The notes beneath the pieces are model-generated. The model saw nothing but the letters and a program-made list of their open reading frames with translations, was not told the DNA's origin and did no database searches. This document shows, piece by piece, positions 37,899-47,647 of a DNA stretch of 64,000 nt (the first letter of the stretch is position 1; each line of letters starts with the position of its first letter). Origin of the DNA: Micromonospora chokoriensis (GTDB taxonomy: Bacteria; Actinomycetota; Actinomycetes; Mycobacteriales; Micromonosporaceae); NCBI RefSeq assembly GCF_900091505.1, contig NZ_LT607409.1, positions 310,001 through 374,000 of the forward strand. The letters are read 5' to 3'. Position numbers and translations under genes: made by a program.

Positions 37899-40004
37899 CT
37901 AGCTTCCTTCCTCGCTGACGCCGTCGCTGTCGACGATCACCTTGAGCGCACCATCGGCTATCCCGGCGACCAAGGCTGCCTGGACAGCGTCGATCGCAGT
38001 CAGGTGCTCGACCGCTCGACGACGCCGCGCCTCGAAAGTGGCCAGAACCTCATCGAGTCGAACAACCTCCTCGGTTTCGAGGCGCGGCAGCTCCAATCTA
38101 CTGAGGTCCACCCGCCGGACGAGCCCGCCGGTAGCCCGGTCGGCGTTGCGCGGCGCCATCAGCAGTGCTACCAGAACCCGGGGTGTCATTCCCGGGTGTG
38201 GCCTTGCAATTCCTTCGCGGTCCACCGGGTGCTGCTGGTAGTCGGCGAACCCGGGGATGCGGATCACCCGGGCCGGGCTGAGGACGATGCTGCCGCCCGC
38301 CTTGTCCACCATCGCCCTGATCTTGTCACCGCCCAGCATGACCACATCGCCGGGGTGGGTGACCTGAGCGGCTTCGCTGACGTCGAGCGTGCCGATCGAC
38401 CGGCTGCCCACCGGGACGACGCCGGTCAGCTCGGCCACGCCGATGACCGGGAGACCTGTCGGATCGTTTTTTCGTATTCGCTTATCGTTCGCCTTGTGAC
38501 CAGGCAGGACCCTGAACAACTCCCCGACCGTCCGGTATCCGCGGCTCATCGGTTCGACGGGCACGTCCGCGAGCTCTGGTTCAAACCGGTGCACAGCCCG
38601 CTGAGCTTCGCGTAGCCGCGCCAGTTGGAAGGTCGCGGACCGTAGGCCAGTCAGCCGGTCCGTCGGCATCAGGGATCCTCTGGCCTCTCCCCAACACGTG
38701 AACTCTGCCGGGGCATCGTCCGGGTTCCGGACCCAGTCGGCAACCTCGGAGAACCAACCGTCAGCGCCCGTGGCAGCGAACCGATCGGCGTCACAAAACA
38801 GGACATCATCCGGTCGGCGATAGCCGTCTGGCGCATTCCCGTAGACGAGCAGCGCGAACTCCACACCGACGCGAAACGAGTGCAGACGGCGGGGAAGCTG
38901 GATCACGGCCCGCAAGGCACCATCGGCCCCCAGCGGGTGCAGCCCACCCGGACGGACCCGCGCGCTGCGGAGCGCTGGCAGGGGCACAAGTAGGTAAGCG
39001 CGTCCCTCGGGGCGCAGGAAACGCACCGCAGCCTCGGCCCACGGGGTAAGTTCCGCCGTGACTGGAACGTTGTCGGTATAGCGATCGAACGGGGTGAAGG
39101 GCGGATCGACCACCACCACGTCGGCTACAGACGACGACTCGTCGAACAGGCTATTGCCGCGTCGCACGCATGCCTTCAAGCCATGACAGATTAGCCGAAA
39201 CCGGAGCAGATCGACCTTAGCAGCGTCCAGGTCGGCCGCTTGGACCCCGACCGGCTTGACCGCCTCCACCAGCGGCAGGAGGAGTGAGCCGAGCCCCGCT
39301 GCCGGATCGAGCACGGTAAGCCCCGCCGCCGATCCCATCAGCGCCGCGATCAACCTGCAGACGGTTTCGGGCGTGGCGTCCTGACGGTTCGTGGCACCCA
39401 AGCGATCAGCCTGAGTCAACAGGCGCTCGACCGCACGTCCGCCTCCCACGGACGGGACGAGGTCATTCACCACCTTGAGCAGTAGCTGCGTACCGTCCGG
39501 CAGGTCACGCAGCGATCGGTCCAAAGCTTCGGCTTCGGCCGTTCGCCCCTCGGCGGCGACCCGGCGGATGCCCTCCGACAAGCCGTCCATCGTCAACGGC
39601 GCAGCGGTCAACACCCGCAACGCGGCCAGCGCCAAGGCGACGGCCAACAGCCGGTCGCCGCGCACCGTATTCCTCAGGGCACCCAACGACCGCAGCTCAA
39701 GACCACGCCGGAAGACATCACCGTACGTCATCAGCCGCTCATCGGCCTCAGCCGCGAGCACGGCTGGTGGTAGCGGTCGGGCATCCAGCCACCGAGCGAC
39801 CGCTGCCGCGTCGAAAAGCGCGGATTGGCCCTCCTCCCGGACCGCTCGGGGGAAGTCGGGATGGCGGCGTCGCCAGTTGCTGGCCGTCGGCCGGCGAACC
39901 TCGGCGAACTCCGCTACCTCCGTCAGCGTGACGAGCTGCACGTCAGTCTTGTGCTCTGGCTGTTCCGTCGTCACCTCGCGGACATCCTTCCCGTCAGCCC
40001 TCAC
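37899..40004 (-). CDS. HTH - N6-methyltransferase - specificity-domain fusion protein
   Basis: 701 residues. A MerR/AlpA-like helix-turn-helix lies at about 23-75 (TLTEVAEFAEVRRPTASNWRRRHPDFPRAV). An HsdM-like domain follows with motif I DPAAGLG (233-239) and motif IV DPPF (300-303), both apparently intact. A C-terminal half-HsdS-like region (about 490-690: TVGELFRVLPG ... LPVIGVAEL ... then a helical LDEVLATFEARRRRAVEHL) completes it. It could methylate DNA by itself, guide the neighbouring complex, or act as a sensor-methyltransferase. The GTG start overlaps the upstream HEPN-gene stop by four bases, and hsdM begins seven bases after its stop. Confidence 0.8.
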   Translation of the reverse strand: MRADGKDVREVTTEQPEHKTDVQLVTLTEVAEFAEVRRPTASNWRRRHPDFPRAVREEGQSALFDAAAVARWLDARPLPPAVLAAEADERLMTYGDVFRRGLELRSLGALRNTVRGDRLLAVALALAALRVLTAAPLTMDGLSEGIRRVAAEGRTAEAEALDRSLRDLPDGTQLLLKVVNDLVPSVGGGRAVERLLTQADRLGATNRQDATPETVCRLIAALMGSAAGLTVLDPAAGLGSLLLPLVEAVKPVGVQAADLDAAKVDLLRFRLICHGLKACVRRGNSLFDESSSVADVVVVDPPFTPFDRYTDNVPVTAELTPWAEAAVRFLRPEGRAYLLVPLPALRSARVRPGGLHPLGADGALRAVIQLPRRLHSFRVGVEFALLVYGNAPDGYRRPDDVLFCDADRFAATGADGWFSEVADWVRNPDDAPAEFTCWGEARGSLMPTDRLTGLRSATFQLARLREAQRAVHRFEPELADVPVEPMSRGYRTVGELFRVLPGHKANDKRIRKNDPTGLPVIGVAELTGVVPVGSRSIGTLDVSEAAQVTHPGDVVMLGGDKIRAMVDKAGGSIVLSPARVIRIPGFADYQQHPVDREGIARPHPGMTPRVLVALLMAPRNADRATGGLVRRVDLSRLELPRLETEEVVRLDEVLATFEARRRRAVEHLTAIDAVQAALVAGIADGALKVIVDSDGVSEEGS

Positions 40005-40639
40005 AGCTTCGGCTTCCGGGCAAGCTCCTCAGGGACGCGGTCGTTCGCCCGGACGGACGTAGCCGCGAACGAGGACACGTACCCCATGATCAGGAAGATC
40101 TTCTCATTGTCCGCCGCGAGGTGCCGGTGGTGGATCGGCTCGTGATGCGCCATCCGGTTCCGCAACCGGTTGAGATGGTGCAGATCACGGTGCAGCGGCC
40201 CCCGCGCGCCACGGTATTCGGGGAAAGCGTGCCGGAGAGCAGGGCGCCAGAGGGTCATCTCATACTCGCGGCCCAAAAGCGCGGCCCAAAAGCCCAAGCT
40301 GAGTTCGGTCAACACGTCGCCGACTCGCAGGGAGGGCTGTCGGGGTCCACAAGCCTGGAGAGCGCGGTCCAGACGGGCCGCCTCCGGTTTTCTAAGTGGC
40401 AGGGCTCCCGCGTGCCACCAGTCCACCCGGCCGGTCAGGGTGGCCAACTGGGCCGCCATGGAGTTCCGCAGGATCGGCTCGAAGAACGGGAGATGCGCCT
40501 GCAGAGCACGCGTGACGTCGATGTTCCAGTAGTAGAGGCGGATCGCCGCCACCGAGTTACCGGCGCACCGATTGAGGTAGGGTGCCATCCTCTCCGGGGA
40601 GAGCAGGGCAATCATTCGGCGCGCCTCGTCCTCGTCCAT
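40001..40639 (-). CDS. Abi_2-like HEPN-domain protein
   Basis: 212 residues. The N-terminal LYYWNIDVTRALQAHLPFFEPILRNSM pattern is typical of Abi_2/abortive-infection-like proteins. Near the end NRLRNRMAHHEP contains the HEPN RNase signature R160-x4-H165. It could be a growth-arresting RNase tied to phage defence, but activity is inferred only from the motif. It is the first gene of the four-gene unit HEPN, HTH-methyltransferase, hsdM, hsdS. The spacer 40640-40919 holds no convincing gene. Confidence 0.78.
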   Translation of the reverse strand: MDEDEARRMIALLSPERMAPYLNRCAGNSVAAIRLYYWNIDVTRALQAHLPFFEPILRNSMAAQLATLTGRVDWWHAGALPLRKPEAARLDRALQACGPRQPSLRVGDVLTELSLGFWAALLGREYEMTLWRPALRHAFPEYRGARGPLHRDLHHLNRLRNRMAHHEPIHHRHLAADNEKIFLIMGYVSSFAATSVRANDRVPEELARKPKL

Positions 40640-40856
40640 CGCGATCCCCTTCCGATCCGCTCAGCGATGCGGTACTCTCGGTGCGTACACCCCGGGTGTG
40701 GCCTCTGATTCAAGCCCCCCGGGGTAAGCCCTTTTGGGGCCGCATGGCGCATCGCGGGCAGCCGGGTCACGGCGGCGATTGCGACAGAACTTCCTTCCGC
40801 ACCACAAGAATGACAGACACGTCAGCAACCGCGCAAGGCACGGAACTGGACTACAT

Positions 40857-40876
40857 CTGATAAGCCTGCTTATCAG
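40857..40876. terminator. Small perfect hairpin
   Basis: ctgataag-cctg-cttatcag, an 8-bp stem downstream of the GGDEF-EAL gene. It is weaker than the other terminators here. Confidence 0.35.
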
Positions 40877-40919
40877 CTCCTGTCATGCGGCGACACTCCT
40901 CAGATCCCTCATCGCGAAC

Positions 40920-43451
40920 TTAGGAGGCGCCGTCGGCGCGGAGCCGGAACACGTTCGACTCGGCCGAGTCGCGCAGCGACCCCAGCACCGCGCCGATCTT
41001 GTCCGCCGGCATCGGCTTGAAGAAGTGGTAGCCCTGCGCGGAGGTGCAGCCCAGCTCGGCCAGGGCCATCCGCTGCTCGGCGGTCTCCACCCCTTCGGCG
41101 ACCACGCGCAGCCCCAGCTCGTGGGCGAGACCCACCGTCGTGCGGACGATCGCCGCCGCCTCCGGCGAATCCGCCATCTTGATCACGAACGAGCGGTCCA
41201 CCTTCAACTCGTCCACGGCGATCCGGGTGAGGAAGGTCAACGACGAGAAGCCGGTGCCGAAGTCGTCCACAGCGAGCTGCACGCCCATCGACCGGAGGGT
41301 GGCCAGCACCTCGTCGATGACCTCCAACTCGCTCATCACCACCGTCTCGGTGATCTCCAGGACGAGGCGGTGCGGTGGCACCTGGTGTCGGCGCAGCGCG
41401 TCGGCGATCTCCGCAGGCAGCCGGCGGTCCAGCAGGCTGCGTGCCGACAGGTTGACCGAGATCGGGACGTCCAACCCCTCCCGGGCCCAGCCGGCGGCCA
41501 CACCGAGCGCCTTGTCCAGCACGTAACGGGTGAAGGTGCCGAGCTGCTCGCTGTTCTCCACCGGCCGGATGAAGTCGGCCGGGTTCAGCCATCCACGCCG
41601 GGGATGCTGCCAACGGATCAGCGCCTCCACGCCGGTGGGCGCGCCCGTGGTCAGGTCCACCGCCGGTTGCAGGGCCAGCACCAGCTGGTCGTCGACTGTC
41701 AGCGCCTCCCGAAGCTCGGCGAGCAGGGCGAGCTGATCGGTGCTGGCCGCGTCGCGGGTGCCGTCGTACGCGGCGACGTTGCCGCCGCCCTCCTTGGCCT
41801 GGTACATCGCGATGTCGGCACGGCGCAGCAGCTCGGTCAGGTCGGCGGTGCCGGCGTCCGCCACCACCACACCGACGGAGACCTCGATCGACATCCGGAC
41901 GCCGGCCACCTCGGTCGGCGCGGCCAACCGTTCGGCGATCTCCCGGGCCTGGCGCAACGCGTGGGCCATCGGGGCGGCCCGGTCGCCGAGCACCGGCACC
42001 GCGGTGAGGAGCAGGGCGAACTCGTCACCGCCGAGGCGGCCGAGCAGGTCGCCGGGGCGGACCAGCGTGTCGAGCCGGTTCGCGGTCAGCCGCAGCAACT
42101 GGTCGCCCGCCGCATGACCGAGGGTGTCGTTGACCTCCTTGAACTGGTTGATGTCCAGCAGCAACAACGCCACCGGATGATCGTGCGCGAGCTGCCGCAG
42201 CGACTGGTCACCCTTGCCGAGCATCGCCGCCCGGTTGACCAACCCGGTGAGCGGGTCGTGCACCGCCTCGTACGACGACCGGGCGGTCACCAATCGCAGC
42301 TCACGGTGGGTCGCGGCGTCGTGCAGCGCGGCAGCGAGCGCGTCGCCGAACGCGGCCACGGCGTCGCGTTCCCGCGCGGTGGGCGGGGCCGAGCGGGGAA
42401 ACCGCACCCGCAGTCGACCGACCGGGGCGGCACCGACCGACAGTGCGCGGACCAGCTCGTGCTCGTCCGCCTCCGTCTCCTCCGGTGGGTCCGTCTCACG
42501 GTCGGCCGTCTGACCGCTGGCGTCGCCCCGGTACCGGTGCCACCGGCCGTCGGCCCGGGCCACGTCCACGTCCACCAGTTCGGCGTTGAACAGCGTCAGC
42601 GCACCGGTGACCGCCGCGCTTGCCACCCCCCGCTCGTCGAGCTGGTTGAGGGCGGCGGTGGCCTCGGCGAAGGCCCTCCAGGTGCGGCGTTCCAGATCGG
42701 CGCGCAACCGGTAGCGGTAGGTCTGTTGGAGCAGCCAGAGCAGCGGCGGCAGCAACAGCAACCAACGCGGGTCGAGCTCCAGCAGAGCGACCACCACGAG
42801 GCCGACCGCCACGTTGCCGACGAACATCAGCAGCTTGCCGCGCAACGCGGCGAGCAGCGGCGGCCCGATCGGCAGGCCGTGCCGCAGGCCCAGCGTCACC
42901 CCACCCAGCCAGGCGGTCACCAGCAGATAGGTCACCGACCCGGCGAGCACAGCCAGCGCCAGCATCGGGGTGGGCGGGGAGAGCAGTGGCCGCCCGAGCG
43001 CCGTGGTCACGGAGACGGCCAACGCCGACGCGGCGGCCAGTGACGCGGCGATCCGGACGATCTCCAGGACCGGGCGGCGGTCGTTGTGCAGGGAGAGCAC
43101 CGTCCAGGCCAGCCCGGTGCCGAGCAGCGTGGCGGACGGAAGCCACCCGGCCGGGGTCAGGTAGAGGCAGACGATCAACGCCGCCTCACCCCAGGTGATG
43201 CTGACCATGCCGGCCGCCGAACGGAACCGGAGCCGGGCCAGCTGGGCGAGACCGAGGACGGCGACCGCGATGCCGAAGCGGGCCGGACCGCCGAGCGGGT
43301 CGTCGGCCGGTAGCCGGGCCGGGAGGGTCAACCCCACCGTGGCGGCGACCACGGCGGTCAGCGTGACGGCGGCGGTGAGCACGAGTAACCGGCCCGGGGT
43401 GCCCCGCACCCCGAGCCGGTCGAACGAGTCGTTGGCTGGACCGGAGGTCAT
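40920..43451 (-). CDS. GGDEF-EAL cyclic-di-GMP turnover protein
   Basis: 843 residues. An N-terminal membrane domain of about eight helices (20-245) is followed by a GAF-like region (about 255-385), a GGDEF cyclase domain with intact LGGDEFA (474-478), and an EAL phosphodiesterase domain with E609-A-L, DDFGTGFSS and EGVET. Both catalytic signatures look competent, so it may make and degrade c-di-GMP, the second messenger controlling actinomycete development through BldD. Codon 22 is TTA (43386-43388), which would make translation depend on tRNA-Leu(UAA). The ATG has GGGGGAGG close upstream. Confidence 0.92.
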   Translation of the reverse strand: MTSGPANDSFDRLGVRGTPGRLLVLTAAVTLTAVVAATVGLTLPARLPADDPLGGPARFGIAVAVLGLAQLARLRFRSAAGMVSITWGEAALIVCLYLTPAGWLPSATLLGTGLAWTVLSLHNDRRPVLEIVRIAASLAAASALAVSVTTALGRPLLSPPTPMLALAVLAGSVTYLLVTAWLGGVTLGLRHGLPIGPPLLAALRGKLLMFVGNVAVGLVVVALLELDPRWLLLLPPLLWLLQQTYRYRLRADLERRTWRAFAEATAALNQLDERGVASAAVTGALTLFNAELVDVDVARADGRWHRYRGDASGQTADRETDPPEETEADEHELVRALSVGAAPVGRLRVRFPRSAPPTARERDAVAAFGDALAAALHDAATHRELRLVTARSSYEAVHDPLTGLVNRAAMLGKGDQSLRQLAHDHPVALLLLDINQFKEVNDTLGHAAGDQLLRLTANRLDTLVRPGDLLGRLGGDEFALLLTAVPVLGDRAAPMAHALRQAREIAERLAAPTEVAGVRMSIEVSVGVVVADAGTADLTELLRRADIAMYQAKEGGGNVAAYDGTRDAASTDQLALLAELREALTVDDQLVLALQPAVDLTTGAPTGVEALIRWQHPRRGWLNPADFIRPVENSEQLGTFTRYVLDKALGVAAGWAREGLDVPISVNLSARSLLDRRLPAEIADALRRHQVPPHRLVLEITETVVMSELEVIDEVLATLRSMGVQLAVDDFGTGFSSLTFLTRIAVDELKVDRSFVIKMADSPEAAAIVRTTVGLAHELGLRVVAEGVETAEQRMALAELGCTSAQGYHFFKPMPADKIGAVLGSLRDSAESNVFRLRADGAS

Positions 43452-43574
43452 CGACCTCCCCCGTCAGCCGACCGACCGAGGTTGCGGCGGGCGGCCGGTG
43501 CTGTGCTGGTCATCGGCGCCCCCTCCCGCACCCGGCTCGGAGACTTTTGGTCCCCCGGCGGAAGGCTAAGCCAA

Positions 43575-43608
43575 ACCGGGTGGTCGCAACAGGGGGCGAC
43601 CACCCGGT
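43575..43608 (-). terminator. Hairpin ending the mca transcript
   Basis: Perfect 13-bp arms accgggtggtcgc / gcgaccacccggt with an 8-base loop, downstream of the small membrane gene at 43630. Confidence 0.75.
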
Positions 43609-43629
43609 CCGGCGTGATTCATGGGGTGA

Positions 43630-43923
43630 CTAGCCGTTCCGGTGCTGCTGGTGCCCGTTGGGAGCGGGCGTGGATGAATCACGCCCCCCGGTCCCGTCTG
43701 TCGGATCGACGACTGCCGCATCGACCCTGGTCGGGTCGGTGGACCCCGCCTGCTGCGGGAACCGGTCCGGCAGGCGACGCAGCCGGGAGTTCATGTTGCG
43801 GATCAGCAGGATGGTCGCGGTGGCCAGCAGCAGGATGAGGAACAGGCCCATCGGGCCGGCCAGACCACCCGTGCGGGTGTCCCCGAAGTTGTTCTCCGCG
43901 AGCACCTGGGCAGCGGTCAGCAT
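43630..43923 (-). CDS. Small single-helix membrane protein downstream of mca
   Basis: 97 residues with one hydrophobic helix (GLFLILLLATATILLIRNMNSRLRRLP) and a polar tail. It is next to mca as in mycobacteria (from memory, Rv1083), with no known function. It lies 48 bases after mca on the same strand and is probably co-transcribed. Confidence 0.75.
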   Translation of the reverse strand: MLTAAQVLAENNFGDTRTGGLAGPMGLFLILLLATATILLIRNMNSRLRRLPDRFPQQAGSTDPTRVDAAVVDPTDGTGGRDSSTPAPNGHQQHRNG

Positions 43924-43971
43924 GGCGTTCCTCCGATGTGCGGTTGGTATCCAGGGTAGACCCGCCCGGAA

Positions 43972-44853
43972 TCAGCGTGCGTGCGCCGTCTCCCGTACCC
44001 CGGCGAAGAGATCCGACTCGGGCAGCGGGCTGTCGACCATCGAGCGGGCCAGCTCGTAGTCCTCGGTCGGCCAGGCACGCTGCTGGAGCTCCATCGGCAC
44101 GTGGAACCAGAAGCCGTCCGGGTCGACCTGGGTGGCGTGGGCGCGCAGCGCGTCGTCGCGGACCGGGAAGTATTCGGAGCACTCGACCCGGGTGGTGATC
44201 CGGGGCCCCTTGTCCGGCCGGTCCTCCCACCGCTTGAGCCACTCCTCGTACGGCGACTCCAGACCCGCCGCCAGCATGCCCTCGTGCAGGGCCATGATCT
44301 TGCCCTTGGAGAACCCGATGTCGTAGTAGAGCTTCAACGGCTGCCAGGGGGCACCCAGCTCCGGGTAGCGCTCCGGGTCGCCGGCGGCCTCGAAGGCGGC
44401 CACGCTCACCTTGTGGCACATGATGTGGTCGGGGTGCGGGTAGCCGCCCTCTTCGTCGTACGTGGTGACCACGTGCGGACGGAACTCGCGCATCAACCGC
44501 ACCAGGGGCCCGGCGGCCACCTCGACGTCCTGGAGGGCGAAACAACCCTCCGGCAGCGGCGGCAGCGGGTCACCCTCGGGCAGGCCGGAGTCGACGAAGC
44601 CGAGCCAGGCCTGGTCGATGCCGAGGATCGACCGCGCGGCGTCCATCTCGGCACGCCGGATCTCGGCGATGTTGGCCCACACGTCGGGTCGGTCGAGCTT
44701 GGGGTTGAGCACGCTCCCGCGCTCGCCGCCCGTGCACGTCACGACCAGGACGTCCACCCCCTGTGCGACATATTTCGCCGTCGTCGCCGCGCCCTTGCTC
44801 GACTCGTCGTCCGGGTGCGCGTGCACGGCCATGAGACGCAGTTGCTCTGCCAA
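43972..44853 (-). CDS. mca: Mycothiol S-conjugate amidase
   Basis: 293 residues; zinc amidase that cleaves mycothiol S-conjugates so that mercapturic acids can be exported. It has the N-terminal zinc motif [18 protein letters not shown] carrying the second histidine ligand, and [31 protein letters not shown] in the C-terminal part. The start is a TTG at 44853 with GAGGAG eight bases upstream. The order mca, DUF4307, greA is conserved in actinobacteria. Confidence 0.95.
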   Translation of the reverse strand: MAEQLRLMAVHAHPDDESSKGAATTAKYVAQGVDVLVVTCTGGERGSVLNPKLDRPDVWANIAEIRRAEMDAARSILGIDQAWLGFVDSGLPEGDPLPPLPEGCFALQDVEVAAGPLVRLMREFRPHVVTTYDEEGGYPHPDHIMCHKVSVAAFEAAGDPERYPELGAPWQPLKLYYDIGFSKGKIMALHEGMLAAGLESPYEEWLKRWEDRPDKGPRITTRVECSEYFPVRDDALRAHATQVDPDGFWFHVPMELQQRAWPTEDYELARSMVDSPLPESDLFAGVRETAHAR

Positions 44854-45055
44854 CTTCGGCGCTCCTCGTCTGTGCCGGACGGTGGACCCGACCGGGCTCG
44901 ACCGGCTGACCTGCCGGGATCTTCCTCACCGCACCCTTGTCGCCGGTCAGCAGCCCGTGCATGACCTGCCATTCCTGCCGCTGGACCGGGTGGGAGGATG
45001 GGACTCTGCCATTCTTGCTGATGCCGCCGACAACAACGCCAGGAGATACCCGCCG

Positions 45056-45496
45056 GTGACCGAGACGCACGCCACAATTTCATCAGGCGCGCCGGTTTTC
45101 CCGGCCGGGCGCTACGGCCGTCGCCGGGCACCGGCCGGGCGGCGTCGTCGCACGCTGCTGGCCGCACTGGTGCTGCTGGCGCTCGTGGGGACGCTGACCG
45201 TGATCTCCGTACGGCTCTACCGCCAGTACGGCGACCCGGTCTACGACGCCCAGGTGATCACTTATACCGACATCACCGACAACCAGGTGGTTGTCGACTT
45301 CCGGGTCACGGTGCCGTCGGGTGGATCGGCGGTCTGCGTACTGCGCGCGCGGGACCGCGCGGGCGCCGAGGTGGCCCGGGAAGAGATCACGGTGACGGCC
45401 CAGCCGGGCAACCGGCACGTGACGACCCGACACCGCCTCGCCACCACAGCACGGCCGTTCATCGGTGAGGTCCTGCGCTGCCGCCCCCCGGCCTGA
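45056..45496 (+). CDS. DUF4307 single-pass membrane protein
   Basis: 146 residues: basic N-terminus, one transmembrane helix (LLAALVLLALVGTLTVISVRLY), then a beta-rich extracytoplasmic DUF4307 domain (VVDFRVTVPSGGSAVCVLRARDRAGAEVAREEI). Function unknown. It is always near greA and mca in actinobacteria. GTG 45056 has AGGAG ten bases upstream. Confidence 0.85.
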   Translation: MTETHATISSGAPVFPAGRYGRRRAPAGRRRRTLLAALVLLALVGTLTVISVRLYRQYGDPVYDAQVITYTDITDNQVVVDFRVTVPSGGSAVCVLRARDRAGAEVAREEITVTAQPGNRHVTTRHRLATTARPFIGEVLRCRPPA

Positions 45497-45653
45497 GCTG
45501 CGGGAACGTCCCCTCCGACGACGGCGGCGGCCCCTCTACGCGCGGTGTCGGATCCGGGCACCGGCGGTGATGGCCGACACGCTGTGTCGTACCGCACTGG
45601 TAACTTGGTAGTTCACCTGTTCAGCCGGCCACGCACAACTGAGGAGAACGCCT

Positions 45654-46151
45654 GTGTCCACTGGCAACGAGGCGCCCGCCACCTGGCTGTCGCAGGACGC
45701 GTACGACCGCCTCCAGGCCGAGCTCGACGAGCACATCGCCAACCGTCCGGCCATCGCCGCCGAGATCAACGCTCGGCGCGAGGAGGGCGACCTGCGGGAG
45801 AACGGCGGCTACCACGCCGCCCGCGAGGAGCAGGGCAAGGCCGAAGGTCGCATCCGTTACCTGACGGAGCTGCTGCGCACCGCCAAGGTCGGCGAGGCGC
45901 CGACGGCCGACGCGGTCTCCCCCGGCATGGTCGTGACGATCTACTTCGACGACGACACCGACGACACCGAGACCTTCCTGCTCGGCTCGCGGGAGATCGC
46001 CGCCACCACCGACCTGACCGTCTACAGTCCCGAGTCGGCGCTGGGCAAGGCGATCCTGGGCGGTCGGGCCGGGCAGACCTGCACCTACACGGCACCGAGC
46101 GGCGCCGACATCAAGGTGACGGTGGTCAGCTTCGAGCCGTTCTCCGGCTGA
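45654..46151 (+). CDS. greA: Transcription elongation factor GreA
   Basis: 165 residues. The N-terminal coiled coil (YDRLQAELDEHIANRPAIAAEINARREEGDLRENGGYHAAREEQGKAEGRI) carries the acidic tip that stimulates RNA cleavage by backtracked polymerase. The C-terminal FKBP-like domain ends GADIKVTVVSFEPF. It starts at a GTG with GGAG upstream. Confidence 0.93.
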   Translation: MSTGNEAPATWLSQDAYDRLQAELDEHIANRPAIAAEINARREEGDLRENGGYHAAREEQGKAEGRIRYLTELLRTAKVGEAPTADAVSPGMVVTIYFDDDTDDTETFLLGSREIAATTDLTVYSPESALGKAILGGRAGQTCTYTAPSGADIKVTVVSFEPFSG

Positions 46152-46191
46152 CGTCGCCGGCCGCACCACCGATCCCCACCACGCGCACTTC

Positions 46192-46225
46192 CCGAGGCGT
46201 GACACCCACAGGTGTCACGCCTCGG
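46192..46225. terminator. Bidirectional terminator of greA and ilvA
   Basis: Perfect 15-bp arms ccgaggcgtgacacc / ggtgtcacgcctcgg with a CACA loop. The right arm overlaps the last codons of ilvA. Confidence 0.85.
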
Positions 46226-47435
46226 CCGCGAAGACCACCTGGTAACCGCTGGCCCGCAAGGCGCTGATCAGCGTGTCCGAGTGCTCCACGCCACGGGTCT
46301 CGACCGACAACGCCACCTCCACCTCGCCGAGGCCGAGGTGCGGGTTGGCCCGCTGGTGCTCGACATCCACGACGTTGGCCCGGTGCTCGGCGATCTGGCT
46401 GAGCAACGACGCGAGCTGCCCCGGCCGGTCCGAACAGCGCACCGTCACCCGCAGGTAACGACCCGCGGCGGCCAGCCCGTGCTCGATCACCCGCATCATC
46501 AGCAACGGGTCGATGTTGCCACCGGAGAGCACCGCGACCGCCGGCGTCTCCACCTCGACGACGCCCGCCAGCAGCGCGGCGACACCGACCGCCCCGGCCG
46601 GCTCGACAACCTGCTTACCGCGTTCGAGCAGCATCAACAGGGCCCGGGAGATGTCCTCCTCGGACACCGTGACCACCTCGTCGACCAGCTTGCGCACGTG
46701 GTTGAAGGTGATCTCCCCCGGTCGGCCGACGGCGATGCCGTCGGCGATGGTGGAGAAGGTGGGCAGCCGGACCGGCTCGCCGGCCACCAGTGAGGGCGGG
46801 AACGCCGCCGCACCGGCCGCCTGGACACCGATGATCCGTACCTCCGGCCGTAACGCCTTCGCGGCCACCGCCATGCCGGAGATCAGACCGCCGCCACCGA
46901 CCCCGGTGATGATCGTCTTCACGTCCGGGCACTGTTCGAGGATCTCCAGCGCGACGGTCCCCTGGCCGGCGATCACGTCCCGATGGTCGAACGGGTGGAT
47001 CAGCACCGCGCCGGTGCGTTCGGCGTACGTGTGGGCGGCGACCAACGACTCGTCGACGGTGTTGCCGGCCAACTCGACCTGTGCGCCGTACCCCTTGGTG
47101 GCCGCCACCTTCGGCAGCGGCGCGTTGACCGGCATGAAGACGGTGGCGTGCGTGCCGACCAGGCCGGCGGCGAGGGCCACGCCCTGCGCGTGGTTTCCGG
47201 CGCTCGCCGCGACCACGCCGCGCTCCCGCTCCGCCGCCGACAGGCGGGAGATCCGCACGTACGCGCCCCGCACCTTGTACGAGCCGGCGCGCTGCACGTT
47301 CTCGCACTTCAGCCAGGTCGGCCCGCCCAGCGCCGCGCTCAGCGGACGCGAGGGCTCCAGCGGCGTCGTCCGGGTGACGCCAGCGAGCAACTCCCGTGCG
47401 GCCCGCACGTCGTCGAGACCGACCAGTTCCGTCAT
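46215..47435 (-). CDS. ilvA: Threonine ammonia-lyase with ACT-like domain
   Basis: 406 residues; PLP enzyme that deaminates threonine to 2-oxobutanoate. The PLP lysine is in ENVQRAGSYKVRGAY, with the phosphate loop GVGGGGLISG and ASAGNHAQGVA. One C-terminal ACT-like domain starts at about residue 330 (LRVTVRCSDRPGQLASLLSQIAEH). Codon 195 is a TTA (46851-46853), unusual for a housekeeping gene in this genome. It may be catabolic rather than purely biosynthetic. Confidence 0.92.
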   Translation of the reverse strand: MTELVGLDDVRAARELLAGVTRTTPLEPSRPLSAALGGPTWLKCENVQRAGSYKVRGAYVRISRLSAAERERGVVAASAGNHAQGVALAAGLVGTHATVFMPVNAPLPKVAATKGYGAQVELAGNTVDESLVAAHTYAERTGAVLIHPFDHRDVIAGQGTVALEILEQCPDVKTIITGVGGGGLISGMAVAAKALRPEVRIIGVQAAGAAAFPPSLVAGEPVRLPTFSTIADGIAVGRPGEITFNHVRKLVDEVVTVSEEDISRALLMLLERGKQVVEPAGAVGVAALLAGVVEVETPAVAVLSGGNIDPLLMMRVIEHGLAAAGRYLRVTVRCSDRPGQLASLLSQIAEHRANVVDVEHQRANPHLGLGEVEVALSVETRGVEHSDTLISALRASGYQVVFAAEA

Positions 47436-47477
47436 GCCCCGATCGTGCCACCCCGGTTCGCGGTCCAGCCCGCGGGC

Positions 47478-47543
47478 CGGGCCGACCGGGGTGCGGGCCG
47501 CCCGGGGTGCGGGCCGCCCGGGGTGCGGGCCCGGGCCGCCCGG
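47478..47543. repeat. Short GC-rich tandem repeat
   Basis: Two full copies of gtgcgggccgcccggg (47491-47522) with partial copies on both sides, in the spacer upstream of ilvA. Confidence 0.7.
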
Positions 47544-47647
47544 ACCAGGGTGATCCACTCGGCATCCCGGAAAGCGCGGTATCCACCGCGCCCGGTCAGC
47601 CCGACTTCAACGATAAGCACGGCGGCCGCGCCGACCGCGCTAGACGA

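Noticed and set aside
40582..40860. 92-residue plus-strand frame ending GTELDYI
   Set aside because: No ribosome-binding site, starts inside the HEPN gene on the other strand, no recognisable domain. The short end MTDTSATAQGTELDYI cannot be excluded as a peptide but is unsupported.
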